64,000 bases of DNA from Tsukamurella sp040611135 (GTDB taxonomy: Bacteria; Actinomycetota; Actinomycetes; Mycobacteriales; Mycobacteriaceae), in the NCBI RefSeq assembly GCF_040611135.1, contig NZ_JBEXNL010000012.1:91550-155549 (forward strand). The letters are read 5' to 3'. The translations under genes and the position numbers were made by a program. The notes under the pieces were generated by a model. It had not been told where the DNA came from. It saw nothing but the letters and a program-made list of their open reading frames with translations, and did no database searches. Of the stretch, positions 15,921-24,299 are shown one piece after another (within the stretch, counting starts at the first letter, position 1; every line of letters starts with the position of its first letter).

Positions 15921-17051
15921 GTGACGCGATGGTGGGGGAATACCGAGACGGGGTACCGCAGGCGGGTCCGCGCGGCGCAAGCGGGATTGGTCGTCGGTGC
16001 GACGGTGTTGTCCGCGTGCGGGGTGCCCGCGTCGAGTACCGAGATGGCCGTGTCGTCGTCCGCGCGCCAGACGGGCGATGCCGTGATCACTCTCTCCTTC
16101 ATCGGGGACAACATCCTGGGCACGGACGACAGGTTCGACGCGGGCACGAGCCTGCCTGCGCGGTGGGCTGCGGCGGGTAACGACCCCGCCTACTTCTTCC
16201 GGAACGTCGCGCCGATTCTGCGGGCGGACGACCTCACCGTGGCCAACGTCGAGGTCGTGCTGAGCGAGCGCGGCCAGAAGGTCGACAAGGGGACCGGCGA
16301 GTTCTACCACTTCCGGGGCTCCCCAGCGGTCGCCGAATCGCTGCGGGCCGGCGGGATCGAGGCCGCGACCACCGCCAACAATCACACGGGCGACTACGGC
16401 CGGGAAGGCTACGACGACACCGTGGCGGCACTGCGGCGGGTGGGCGTGGCGCCCTTCGGCGACATGTTCGACGAGGAGAGCGACCACATCGCCGTCGTCA
16501 AGGGGGTGAAGGTCGGGCTGTTCGGGATGATGACCTGGCAGGACACCGCTCAGAACCGCGAGTCGATCACCCGGCACGTCGCCGGTCTACGGGCACGCGG
16601 CGCGCAGGTGGTGATTCCGTTCATGCACTGGGGGATCGAATCGCAGCACGTTCCCTATGAGGTGCAGACGGACCTCGCGAAGCACGCCATCGATGCGGGC
16701 GCCGACATGGTGATCGGAAGTCACCCGCACGTCCTGCAGTCGATGGCGCAGTACAAGGGCAAGCTCATCGTGTACTCGCTGGCCAATTTCAGTTTCGGCG
16801 GCAACAACAACCCCTCGGATAAGCGCACCATGATCGTGCAGACCAGGGTGGCGGTACAGGGGCCGACGGCGACCCGCGTGGACTACCGGATCGTGCCCAC
16901 CAGGGTGTCCAGCACCGCCGCCTACAACGACTTCGTGCCCACCCGGTACGAGCCCGCGGAATCGCGTGAGCTGATCGCCTTCATGAACTCGATCTCGCCG
17001 ACCCTGAACGGCACCATCGGCGGCGACTTCGTGCGCGTCCCCACGAGCTGA
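15921..17051 (+). CDS. CapA-family (poly-gamma-glutamate synthesis type) lipoprotein
   Basis: 376 residues from GTG 15921; GGTGGAG just upstream acts as ribosome binding site (an in-frame GTG at 15912 has poorer spacing). An N-terminal signal segment AGLVVGATVLSAC ends in a lipobox (LSAC), so the protein is probably a lipoprotein on the outer face of the membrane. The body is the metallophosphoesterase-like CapA domain: SFIGDNILG, VANVEVVLSE, TANNHTGDYG, MHWGIE, and GSHPHVLQ hold the expected metal and catalytic residues. CapA is linked to cell-surface polyglutamate in bacilli; in actinobacteria the role is unclear. It stands alone, divergent from the nuclease gene. Confidence 0.85.
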   Translation: MTRWWGNTETGYRRRVRAAQAGLVVGATVLSACGVPASSTEMAVSSSARQTGDAVITLSFIGDNILGTDDRFDAGTSLPARWAAAGNDPAYFFRNVAPILRADDLTVANVEVVLSERGQKVDKGTGEFYHFRGSPAVAESLRAGGIEAATTANNHTGDYGREGYDDTVAALRRVGVAPFGDMFDEESDHIAVVKGVKVGLFGMMTWQDTAQNRESITRHVAGLRARGAQVVIPFMHWGIESQHVPYEVQTDLAKHAIDAGADMVIGSHPHVLQSMAQYKGKLIVYSLANFSFGGNNNPSDKRTMIVQTRVAVQGPTATRVDYRIVPTRVSSTAAYNDFVPTRYEPAESRELIAFMNSISPTLNGTIGGDFVRVPTS

Positions 17052-17082
17052 TGTCCGTCGGAAGGGCCGCAGTGCCGGCACG

Positions 17083-17088
17083 TATTCT
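17083..17088 (+). promoter_or_regulatory. Leaderless-type -10 box (TATTCT) of proA
   Basis: TATTCT, six bases before the ATG at 17095; no Shine-Dalgarno sequence lies between. Confidence 0.55.
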
Positions 17089-17094
17089 CGGATC

Positions 17095-18369
17095 ATGAGC
17101 ACGCCCACCGCCCAGGACGCCGATCTGCAGGCCGCGACCACCGCTGTCGAGGAGGCGGCCCGCGCCGCCCGTGCCGCGTCGAAACAGCTGATCACGCTGA
17201 CCACCGAGCAGAAGAACGCCGCCTTGCACGCCGCCGCCGACGCGCTGCTGGCGAACAAGGACCGGATCCTCGCGGCGAACGCGGAGGACGTCGAGCGGGC
17301 TCGCAGCGCCGGTACCGAGGAGTCCCTCATCGACCGGCTCGCGCTCAACGAGTCCCGGGTCGACGGCATCGCCTCCGGCCTGCGGCAGGTCGCAGGCCTG
17401 CCGGACCCCATCGGGAACGTCCTGCGCGGCTCGACCCTGCCCAACGGCCTCGAGCTGCGGCAGGTCGCCGTGCCCCTCGGCGTCGTCGGCATCGTCTACG
17501 AGGCCCGGCCCAACGTCACCGTCGACGCCTTCGGGCTCACGCTCAAGTCCGGGAACGCCGTGCTGCTACGCGGCTCGAGCTCGGCGGCCTCGTCGAACGC
17601 GGCCCTGGTCGCCGTGCTGCGCGAGTCGCTGGCATCGGCGGGCACCACCCCGGACGCCGTCGCGCTGCTCTCGGCCGACTCCCGCGCCGGCGTCACCGCG
17701 CTGATCCGCGCCCGGGGCCTCGTCGACGTCGTGATCCCGCGCGGGGGCGCGGGGCTCATCGCGGCGGTCGTGCGCGACGCGACCGTCCCCACCATCGAGA
17801 CGGGCACGGGCAACTGCCACGTCTACGTGCACGCCTCCGCCGATCAGGACATGGCCGAGCGGATCGTGCTCAACGCCAAGACCCGCCGGCCCAGCGTCTG
17901 CAACACCGCCGAGACCGTCCTCGTGGATGCGGCACTGAAGGACACGTTCCTGCCCCGCCTGCTCGGCACCTTCCAGGCGGAGGGCGTGATCGTGCACGGC
18001 GACGAGGCCGGGATGGTCCCCGCGACCGAGACCGACTGGGCGGACGAGTACCTCAGCCTCGACGTCGCGGTGAAGGTCGTGGACGGGCTGGATCAGGCGA
18101 TCGAGCACATCGACCGCTACGGCACCGGGCACACCGAGGCCATCGTCACGGACGATCTCGCCGCCGCCCGCGCGTTCACCACGCGCGTGGACGCCGCGGC
18201 GGTCATGGTCAACGCCTCGACGGCGTTCACCGACGGTGAGCAGTTCGGGTTCGGTGCCGAGATCGGCATCTCCACCCAGAAGCTGCATGCACGCGGCCCG
18301 ATGGGCCTTCCCGAGCTCACCTCCACCAAGTGGATCGCCTGGGGTGACGGGCACGTCCGCCCCCGGTAA
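17095..18369 (+). CDS. proA: Gamma-glutamyl phosphate reductase (proline biosynthesis)
   Basis: 424 residues, the normal ProA length. It reduces gamma-glutamyl phosphate to glutamate semialdehyde with NADPH, the second step from glutamate to proline. Family signatures: VPLGVVGIVYEARPNVTVDAFGLTLKSGNAVLLRGSSSA, IPRGGAGLI, ETGTGNCHVYVH, and the catalytic cysteine in KTRRPSVCNTAETVLVD, plus NASTAFTDGEQFGFGAEIGISTQKLHARGPMGLPELTS at the C-terminus. ProB is not in the window. The gene opens the block that is collinear with M. tuberculosis Rv2427c onward. Confidence 0.97.
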   Translation: MSTPTAQDADLQAATTAVEEAARAARAASKQLITLTTEQKNAALHAAADALLANKDRILAANAEDVERARSAGTEESLIDRLALNESRVDGIASGLRQVAGLPDPIGNVLRGSTLPNGLELRQVAVPLGVVGIVYEARPNVTVDAFGLTLKSGNAVLLRGSSSAASSNAALVAVLRESLASAGTTPDAVALLSADSRAGVTALIRARGLVDVVIPRGGAGLIAAVVRDATVPTIETGTGNCHVYVHASADQDMAERIVLNAKTRRPSVCNTAETVLVDAALKDTFLPRLLGTFQAEGVIVHGDEAGMVPATETDWADEYLSLDVAVKVVDGLDQAIEHIDRYGTGHTEAIVTDDLAAARAFTTRVDAAAVMVNASTAFTDGEQFGFGAEIGISTQKLHARGPMGLPELTSTKWIAWGDGHVRPR

Positions 18370-18403
18370 CTCCGGAGCCGCAGGACGACGGCACCGTCGG
18401 GGG

Positions 18404-18409
18404 TAGGTT
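18404..18409 (+). promoter_or_regulatory. Leaderless-type -10 box (TAGGTT) of the SRPBCC gene at 18416
   Basis: TAGGTT, six bases before the ATG, without a Shine-Dalgarno sequence. Confidence 0.5.
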
Positions 18410-18415
18410 GTCGCC

Positions 18416-18862
18416 ATGGCAATCAACGAATCCCTCGAATTCGACATCGACGCCCCCGTCACGCTGGTCCTCGACACGCTCGCCGATGTCGACGCCCTGC
18501 CGGACTGGTCGTCGGCGCACAGCAACGTCAAGGTGGTCGAGCGCGACGCGAACGGCCGCCCCAGCGTGGTGGACGCCTCCGTCGGCCTGCTGATGTTCAG
18601 CGACAACCTCACCTTCGACTACGTGTTCACCGACGTCAGCTGCAAGTGGGACACCCGCAACGAGGGCACCGCGGTGCGTAGCCAGGGCGGCATCTACGAG
18701 CTCTCGCCGAAGGGCGACGATGCGACGCACGTCAAGGTCACCATGTACCTCGACCCCAAGGTCAAGGCGCCCGGCTTCGTGGTCAAGAAGGGCATCAAGC
18801 TCGCCATGGACATCATCAAGAACGGCCTCACCAAAGAGGTCATGAAGCGCAAGAACGGCTGA
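18416..18862 (+). CDS. SRPBCC/START-like ligand-binding protein (paralogue 1)
   Basis: 148 residues, a single SRPBCC (polyketide cyclase/dehydrase-like) domain: the N-terminal strand MAINESLEFDIDAP, WSSAHSNVKVVERD, RSQGGIYEL, and a long C-terminal helix (KKGIKLAMDIIKNGLTKEVMKRKNG). Such proteins hold hydrophobic ligands in a deep cavity. It is clearly paralogous to the next gene (shared MAINE start, the RSQGG motif, PGFVV-KG-K, and the KRK ending), so a tandem duplication. Ligand unknown. Cytoplasmic, no signal peptide. Confidence 0.85.
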   Translation: MAINESLEFDIDAPVTLVLDTLADVDALPDWSSAHSNVKVVERDANGRPSVVDASVGLLMFSDNLTFDYVFTDVSCKWDTRNEGTAVRSQGGIYELSPKGDDATHVKVTMYLDPKVKAPGFVVKKGIKLAMDIIKNGLTKEVMKRKNG

Positions 18863-18908
18863 ATCCGCTCGGCGCCGGCCACAGCACCGCACGGCGCAGC
18901 CGGGCGGC

Positions 18909-18914
18909 TACATT
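18909..18914 (+). promoter_or_regulatory. Leaderless-type -10 box (TACATT) of the SRPBCC gene at 18921
   Basis: TACATT, six bases before the ATG; this gene therefore has a start site of its own and heads the operon with the MoxR and VWA genes. Confidence 0.5.
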
Positions 18915-18920
18915 GTTGCA

Positions 18921-19373
18921 ATGGCAATCAATGAGAAGGTCGAGTTCGAGATCGACGCGCCGGCGGCGCTCGCCTACGCGACGCTGCTGGACGTCGAGTC
19001 CCTGCCCGAGTGGTCGTCATCGCACAAGAGCGTGACGATCGTCGAGCGGGCGGCGGACGGCACTCCGAGCGTCGTCGAGGTCGAAGCAGGCTTGGTGGGG
19101 ATCAGCGACCGCATGCGGTTCCGCTACACCTTCACGCCCGGGACCAGGGTCGCGTGGCAGTCCGAGGCCGAGGGCATGGCGGTCCGCTCCCAGGGCGGGT
19201 ACTACCAGCTCACGCCCCTCGGCGAGGGCAGGGTGCACGTGCTCTGCGACATGAACATCGACCTCAAGATCAAGCTGCCCGGCTTCGTCGTGCGCAAGGG
19301 TGTGAAGATGAGTGCAGAGATCGCGTCGAAGGGCTTCGAGAAGGAGGTCCTCAAACGGAAGGCTGCACGCTGA
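18921..19373 (+). CDS. SRPBCC/START-like ligand-binding protein (paralogue 2)
   Basis: 150 residues, same fold and layout as the gene before it: MAINEKVEFEIDAPAALAYATLLDVESLPEWSSSHKSVTIVERA, AVRSQGGYYQLTPLG, PGFVVRKGVKMSAEIASKGFEKEVLKRKA. Its stop codon overlaps the probable CTG start of the MoxR gene (CTGA), so it is translated together with the MoxR ATPase and VWA protein. That linkage suggests the pair may be connected with the MoxR-VWA chaperone-like system (inference); CO-dehydrogenase accessory clusters also combine SRPBCC (CoxG), MoxR (CoxD) and VWA (CoxE) proteins. Confidence 0.85.
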   Translation: MAINEKVEFEIDAPAALAYATLLDVESLPEWSSSHKSVTIVERAADGTPSVVEVEAGLVGISDRMRFRYTFTPGTRVAWQSEAEGMAVRSQGGYYQLTPLGEGRVHVLCDMNIDLKIKLPGFVVRKGVKMSAEIASKGFEKEVLKRKAAR

Positions 19374-20272
19374 GCACCAACACCACGATCACGGCCCCGA
19401 CGGCGCTGTTCACCAGCGTCGACGACGTCGCCGCGGCACTCCGCAAGACCGGCTACATACCGTCCGTCGCCACTGCGACGGCGGTGTTCCTCGCCGACAA
19501 GCTGGGCAAGCCGCTCCTCGTCGAGGGCCCGGCCGGCGTCGGCAAGACCGAGCTGGCCCGCGCCTGCGCCCAGGCCCGCGAGGCGCGATTCGTGCGCCTG
19601 CAGTGCTACGAGGGCATCGACGAGGCGCGCGCCCTCTACGAGTGGAACCACGCCAAGCAGATCCTGCGCATCCAGTCGGGCGGCGCCGACGGCGACTGGG
19701 ACGACACCAAGCAGGACGTCTTCTCCGAGGAGTTCCTCCTCCCGCGCCCCCTCCTGCAGGCCGTCCGGGAGAGCGGACCGTCGGTCCTCCTCATCGACGA
19801 GGCCGACAAGGCCGACCTCGAGTTCGAGGGGCTGCTGCTGGAGGTCCTGTCCGACTACGCGGTGACGGTGCCCGAGCTCGGCACCATCACGGCGGTGCGC
19901 AAGCCGCTGGTGTTCCTCACCTCGAACGCCACCCGCGAGCTGTCGGAGGCGCTCAAGCGCCGCTGCCTGTACCTGCACATCGACTTCCCCGACGCAGAGC
20001 TGGAGCTGTCGATCATCCGCAGCCGGGTCCCGGACCTCTCGGTCGAGGTCGCGCAGCAGCTGTTGCGCGTGATCTCGACCCTGCGCGGGCTGGACCTGAA
20101 GAAGAAGCCGTCCGTCTCCGAGACCCTGGACTGGTGCCGCACCCTGCTCGCCCTCGGTGTCACCGGCACCGCGAACGGCTCGATCGACAAGGCGGCTCTC
20201 CGCTCGACGCTCGGCGTGGTGCTCAAGCACCAGGTGGACATCGAGACCGCCGCCGCGGCGCTGGGCCTGTAG
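19370..20272 (+). CDS. MoxR-family AAA+ ATPase (CoxD-like), probable CTG start
   Basis: 300 residues. Walker A GPAGVGKT at residues 53-60, Walker B VLLIDEADKAD near 140-150, sensor segment VFLTSNATRELSEALKRRC near 181-199. MoxR ATPases act as chaperones that insert cofactors or activate protein complexes, together with a VWA-domain partner, here the directly following gene. Start: no ATG, GTG or TTG lies in a sensible place. CTG at 19370 overlaps the preceding stop (CTGA) and has GGAAGG seven bases upstream, so it is taken as the start; the next usable codon would remove ~38 residues. M. tuberculosis Rv2426c is the syntenic counterpart. Confidence 0.88.
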   Translation: MSTNTTITAPTALFTSVDDVAAALRKTGYIPSVATATAVFLADKLGKPLLVEGPAGVGKTELARACAQAREARFVRLQCYEGIDEARALYEWNHAKQILRIQSGGADGDWDDTKQDVFSEEFLLPRPLLQAVRESGPSVLLIDEADKADLEFEGLLLEVLSDYAVTVPELGTITAVRKPLVFLTSNATRELSEALKRRCLYLHIDFPDAELELSIIRSRVPDLSVEVAQQLLRVISTLRGLDLKKKPSVSETLDWCRTLLALGVTGTANGSIDKAALRSTLGVVLKHQVDIETAAAALGL

Positions 20273-21769
20273 ATGTCCACCACGCAGGCCGGGACCCCGC
20301 TCGACAAGCATCTGCACGCCTTCGTGCGGACGCTGCGCGAGCGCGGTATGGCGATCGGCCCGGGCGAGGCGATCACGGCCGCCGAGGTGCTGACGGTGCT
20401 CGACCTCACCGATCGCAGTCAGCTCCGCGAGGGGCTCGCGGCCGTACTCCTGCGCGAGCAGATGCACCGCAAGAGTTTCGACGTGATCTTCGACCTGTAC
20501 TTCCCCGTCCGCGGGGGCTTCGGGGCCGACGGTGCCGCCGGCGGCTCGGGCCAGGGCGGCCCGGGCGGGTGCTCCGGGGTGCCCGGGGAAGCCCCCGATC
20601 AGGTCGATCCATTGACGATGCCCGCCGCCGACACCCCGCCCGATCCCGATGCGGTGCGCGAGGCGCTGCGTCAGGAGGCGATCGCCGCGCTCGTCGCCGG
20701 CGGCGACCACGACGGCATCGCCGGCCAGATCGTCGAGCAGCTCGGCGAGTACAACTCCGCCACCGGCACCGCCTTCTCCTCCTACCAGGCGCTCAAGGCG
20801 CTCAACCCGCAGACGCTCATCGCCGCCATCGCCAACGGACTCCTCGCCGCGGCCGGCGAGGACGGCGCCGCGCCCGGCAGCTTCGAGTACGAGTCCGCCC
20901 GCCGGGTCGCGCGCTCACGGGTCGCCGGGTTGACCGAGCGGGTGCAGGAGCTCACGTCCGTTGCCATGGCCGCCCGACGGGGCCCCGAGGCCGTCGCGCA
21001 GTACGCCGCGCCGCAGCTGCCGGAGAACGTCGCCTTCTTCGCCGCCACCCGGACCGAGCTGCACCGCATGGAGCAGACCGTCCGGCCCTTGGCCCGGCAG
21101 TTGTCCACGCGCCTGCTGGTGCGGCGGCGCCGCGCCCGCCGCGGCCCCATCGACCTGCGGCGCACGCTCCGCAAGTCCATGTCGACCGGCGGCGTGCCGA
21201 TCGATCTTGCGCACCGTCGGCCCCGCCCGACCAAGCCCGAGCTCGTGCTGCTCTGCGACCTGTCCGGCTCCGTCGCGGGCTTCTCCAACTTCACGCTGCT
21301 GCTCACGCACGCGCTGCGCGCCGAGTTCTCCAAGATCCGGGTGTTCGGGTTCGTCGACTCGGTGGACGAGATCACCGACTACATCGACCCGTCGCGCACG
21401 CTGACGGTCGACACCGTGGTGGACATGTTCGACCGCGTGATCCGGGAGACCAAGGTCGCGCGGTTCGGCGGCTCGGACTACGGCACCGTGCTGCGCACGT
21501 TCGTCCGCGACTTCCCCGACGCTGTGACGCACCGCGGGACGCTGCTGATCCTCGGCGACGCCCGCTCGAACCACACCGACCCGGCGCTCGCGGAACTCGA
21601 CGAGCTCGTCGAGAAGGCGCGGCACGCGTTCTGGCTCAACCCCGAGCGGAAGGCCTCCTGGGGGACGGGCGACTCGGTCGCGGACAAGTACGGCCGCCTG
21701 ATCGACATGTACGAGTGCCGCACCGCGGGGCAGCTGGCCGAGGTCGTCGGACGCCTGCTGCCCGTGTGA
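20273..21769 (+). CDS. VWA-domain protein, CoxE-like partner of the MoxR ATPase
   Basis: 498 residues, starting on the base after the MoxR stop. The C-terminal von Willebrand A domain has the metal-ion site DLSGSVAGF near residue 329, then GTLLILGDARSNHTDP. The N-terminal half (HAFVRTLRERGMAIGPGEAITAAEVL) matches the VWA-containing CoxE-like family. A Gly-rich linker with one cysteine sits at about residues 82-105. MoxR-VWA pairs act as metal-dependent assembly factors; the client here is not known. No CO-dehydrogenase structural genes are in the window. Confidence 0.88.
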   Translation: MSTTQAGTPLDKHLHAFVRTLRERGMAIGPGEAITAAEVLTVLDLTDRSQLREGLAAVLLREQMHRKSFDVIFDLYFPVRGGFGADGAAGGSGQGGPGGCSGVPGEAPDQVDPLTMPAADTPPDPDAVREALRQEAIAALVAGGDHDGIAGQIVEQLGEYNSATGTAFSSYQALKALNPQTLIAAIANGLLAAAGEDGAAPGSFEYESARRVARSRVAGLTERVQELTSVAMAARRGPEAVAQYAAPQLPENVAFFAATRTELHRMEQTVRPLARQLSTRLLVRRRRARRGPIDLRRTLRKSMSTGGVPIDLAHRRPRPTKPELVLLCDLSGSVAGFSNFTLLLTHALRAEFSKIRVFGFVDSVDEITDYIDPSRTLTVDTVVDMFDRVIRETKVARFGGSDYGTVLRTFVRDFPDAVTHRGTLLILGDARSNHTDPALAELDELVEKARHAFWLNPERKASWGTGDSVADKYGRLIDMYECRTAGQLAEVVGRLLPV

Positions 21770-21795
21770 GTACGCGGTCCCGAACCGCTGCCGCA

Positions 21796-21801
21796 TAGGA
21801 T
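21796..21801 (+). promoter_or_regulatory. Leaderless-type -10 box (TAGGAT) of nadD
   Basis: TAGGAT, eight bases before the ATG at 21810, no Shine-Dalgarno sequence. Confidence 0.5.
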
Positions 21802-21809
21802 GGTCGGTT

Positions 21810-22457
21810 ATGCGTGAGTCCAGCACCGCCGCACGCCGCCGCGTGGGCGTCATGGGCGGGACCTTCGACCCGATCCATCACGGCCACCTCGTGGCCGCCA
21901 GCGAAGTGGCGGACCGGTTCGATCTCGACGAGGTGGTGTTCGTGCCCACGGGCCGTCCGTGGCAGAAGAACGAGGTCACGCCCGCCGAGGACCGTTACCT
22001 GATGACGGTCATCGCGACGGCGTCCAACCCTCGGTTCTCGGTGAGCCGCGTGGACATCGACCGCGGCGGCGACACCTACACCGTGGACACCCTGCGCGAC
22101 CTGCAGGGCCAGAACCCGGATGCCGACCTGTACTTCATCACCGGCGCCGACGCCCTCGCCTCCATCCTCAGCTGGCAGGACTGGGAGGAACTGTTCGGCC
22201 TCGCGACCTTCATCGGGGTCTCCCGGCCCGGCTACCAGCTGGCCGCGGATCACCTGTCGGACGTGCCGAAGGATAGATTGTTCCTCGTGGAGGTGCCCGC
22301 GCTGGCCATCTCGTCCACCGAGTGCCGCGCGCGGGCCGACGCCGGGCGCCCCGTCTGGTACCTCGTGCCCGACGGTGTGGTCCAGTACATCGCCAAACGC
22401 GCCCTCTACCAGAGCAGCCCGGCGCAGGAGAAGACCGTCAACCCAGGAGGATCATGA
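21810..22457 (+). CDS. nadD: Nicotinate-mononucleotide adenylyltransferase
   Basis: 215 residues. Makes deazido-NAD from nicotinate mononucleotide and ATP in NAD synthesis. GGTFDPIHHGHLVAA (residues 16-30) is the nucleotidyltransferase HxGH signature; FITGADALASILSWQDWEELF and the ISSTECRARA segment near 168 are diagnostic of NadD. First gene of an operon nadD-rsfS-gpgP-octT-degV, joined by four-base or shorter overlaps throughout. Confidence 0.96.
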   Translation: MRESSTAARRRVGVMGGTFDPIHHGHLVAASEVADRFDLDEVVFVPTGRPWQKNEVTPAEDRYLMTVIATASNPRFSVSRVDIDRGGDTYTVDTLRDLQGQNPDADLYFITGADALASILSWQDWEELFGLATFIGVSRPGYQLAADHLSDVPKDRLFLVEVPALAISSTECRARADAGRPVWYLVPDGVVQYIAKRALYQSSPAQEKTVNPGGS

Positions 22458-22870
22458 CCGCGTCCGATCAAGCCCGCACCCTCGCCGCGATCGCGGCCCG
22501 TGCGGCTGACGACAAGCTCGCGAGCGACATCGTCGTCCTCGACGTGTCCGAACAGCTCGTGCTGACCGAGGCCTTCGTCATCGCGTCGGCGAGCAACGAG
22601 CGTCAGGTGAGCGCCATCGTCGAGGAGATCGAGGATCAGCTGCGCGAGGCCGGCGTGAAGCCCGCCCGCCGCGAGGGAGCGCGCGAGGGGCGCTGGGCGC
22701 TGTTGGACTTCCTCGACATCGTGGTGCACGTCTTCCACCAGGAGGAGCGCGAGTACTACGCGCTCGAGAAGCTGTGGAAGGACTGCCCGCACATCGAGGT
22801 CGAGGGCCTCGGGAAGCACGCCGACGAGTCCCCGGCCCAGAGCGGCACCGGGGCCGACGAGGGCGCCTGA
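22454..22870 (+). CDS. rsfS: Ribosomal silencing factor RsfS
   Basis: 138 residues. RsfS binds ribosomal protein L14 and blocks 30S-50S joining when nutrients are short. The conserved core is visible: DIVVLDVSEQLVLTEAFVIASASNERQVSAIVEEIEDQLRE, then EGAREGRWALLDFLDIVVHVFHQEEREYYALEKLWKDCP. A perfect AGGAGG is four bases before the ATG, and the ATG overlaps the nadD stop (ATGA); strong ribosome loading on a reinitiating gene. The short acidic tail after KLWKDCP is not conserved in the family. Confidence 0.95.
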   Translation: MTASDQARTLAAIAARAADDKLASDIVVLDVSEQLVLTEAFVIASASNERQVSAIVEEIEDQLREAGVKPARREGAREGRWALLDFLDIVVHVFHQEEREYYALEKLWKDCPHIEVEGLGKHADESPAQSGTGADEGA

Positions 22871-23574
22871 TGCACGTCGAGGACGGGCTCGACTCGTCCG
22901 TCGAGCGCCTCACCCCGACGGTGCGTCGCCTGATCCTGCTCCGCCACGGCCAGACCGCGTCGAACGCGGAGGGCCGCATGCAGGGGCAGTTGGACACCGA
23001 CCTCACCGAGCTCGGGCGCCGCCAGGCACGGGCGGCGGCCGCGGCCCTGTCGGACCGGGACCCGATCGCGATCATCAGCTCCGACCTGCGCCGTGCCCGC
23101 GACACCGCGGACGCCGTGGCGGCGGCGACGGGCGGCACCGTCGAATCCGATGTCCGGCTGCGGGAGACGATGCTGGGGGACTGGCAGGGCATGACCCACG
23201 TCGAGGTGGACGACTACATGCCCGGAGCGCGCCGACGGTGGCGCGACGCCCCCGAGTGGGCGCCGCCCGGCGGCGAGGCCCGGGTGGACGTGGCCGCGCG
23301 GTCGTACCCGCTGGTGGAGGAGCTCAAGGAGCGGCTGCCGGAGTGGGGCGCCAGCGAGCGGCCGGTGATCCTGGTCGCGCACGGCGGGTTGATCGCGGCA
23401 CTGACCGCTCGGCTACTCGACCTCCCCGTCGACCACTGGCCCGTCCTCGGCGGCCTCGGCAACTGCAGCTGGGTGCAGCTCTCCGCGCACGGCGACGCGA
23501 CGCGCTGGCGGCTCGACGTGTGGAACACCTCGTCGGACGTCGACACCTCCGTGCCTTTCCCCGAGGTCCAGTGA
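22870..23574 (+). CDS. gpgP: Glucosyl-3-phosphoglycerate phosphatase (histidine phosphatase family)
   Basis: 234 residues. Phosphoglycerate-mutase-type histidine phosphatase: the RHG motif LLRHGQTASNAEGRMQGQ at about 24-41, SSDLRRARDTADAV, ETMLGDWQGM, and the second histidine in LVAHGGLIAAL. GpgP removes phosphate from glucosyl-3-phosphoglycerate in methylglucose lipopolysaccharide (MGLP) synthesis. The assignment rests on the family plus strict synteny with Rv2419c between rsfS and octT; by sequence alone it is a generic histidine phosphatase. Start ATG shares one base with the rsfS stop (TGATG). Confidence 0.82.
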   Translation: MHVEDGLDSSVERLTPTVRRLILLRHGQTASNAEGRMQGQLDTDLTELGRRQARAAAAALSDRDPIAIISSDLRRARDTADAVAAATGGTVESDVRLRETMLGDWQGMTHVEVDDYMPGARRRWRDAPEWAPPGGEARVDVAARSYPLVEELKERLPEWGASERPVILVAHGGLIAALTARLLDLPVDHWPVLGGLGNCSWVQLSAHGDATRWRLDVWNTSSDVDTSVPFPEVQ

Positions 23575-24299
23575 GCGATTCACAGACCGGGAGCCTCCTC
23601 GTGCTCAGCGACTCGCTGGGCTTCTACGGCCCCGAGGGCGCCCTACCGACCTCCGACCCACGGATCTGGCCCAACCTGGTCGCCACGGAGCTGGGGCTGC
23701 GCTGCGAGCTGTTCGCCCGCGTCGGCTGGACCACGCGTGACGGCTGGTGGTGCGTGACCCAGGATCCGCGGGTCTGGGCCACGGTGCCGACTGTCGAGGC
23801 CGCGGTCCTGGCGCTCGGCGGCATGGACTCGCTGCCCTCGCCGCTGCCGACGGCGCTGCGCGAGCAGATCCGCTACCTGCGCCCCGCGTCGTTGCGAGCC
23901 CGCGCCCGGGACGGCTACGCCACGATCCAGAAGCTCTTCGCCCCGGTGGGGTGGCCGATGGCGCTGCCGCCGAAGGTCACCGTCGACTACCTCGGCAAGA
24001 CTTACGATTCGATCCATTCCCTGCGTCCGGAGGCGCCGGTCGCGGTGCTCGCTCCGCCCACCCATCGCGCTCTCGCGTACTCCTTCGCGCACCCCGGGTG
24101 GGCTCGCACCGAGGCCGCGATGCGGGAGTGGTCCGACGATGCCGGGGTGCCGATGGTTCCCCTGCGTGACCTGTGCGAGTGGTCGTTCGATCTGGGGATC
24201 AATAACCTGGACGGGATCCACTGGTCGTTCGAGATGCACGAGCGGGTGGCGCAGCGCGTGCTGCGTTCGCTGGGCGGTGCGGAAGGGGGTACGCAATGA
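23571..24299 (+). CDS. octT: Diglucosylglycerate octanoyltransferase (SGNH-hydrolase fold)
   Basis: 242 residues from a GTG overlapping the gpgP stop (GTGA). SGNH-hydrolase family: catalytic serine block LLVLSDSLGFYG near residues 8-19, GGMDSLPSPLPTALREQIRYLRP, and the Asp-His pair in NNLDGIHWS near 214-222. The Rv2418c counterpart transfers octanoyl from its CoA ester to (di)glucosylglycerate, an early acylated intermediate of MGLP. Position next to gpgP supports the same role. If so, the organism makes MGLP-type polysaccharide that modulates fatty-acid synthase I. Confidence 0.8.
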   Translation: MSDSQTGSLLVLSDSLGFYGPEGALPTSDPRIWPNLVATELGLRCELFARVGWTTRDGWWCVTQDPRVWATVPTVEAAVLALGGMDSLPSPLPTALREQIRYLRPASLRARARDGYATIQKLFAPVGWPMALPPKVTVDYLGKTYDSIHSLRPEAPVAVLAPPTHRALAYSFAHPGWARTEAAMREWSDDAGVPMVPLRDLCEWSFDLGINNLDGIHWSFEMHERVAQRVLRSLGGAEGGTQ

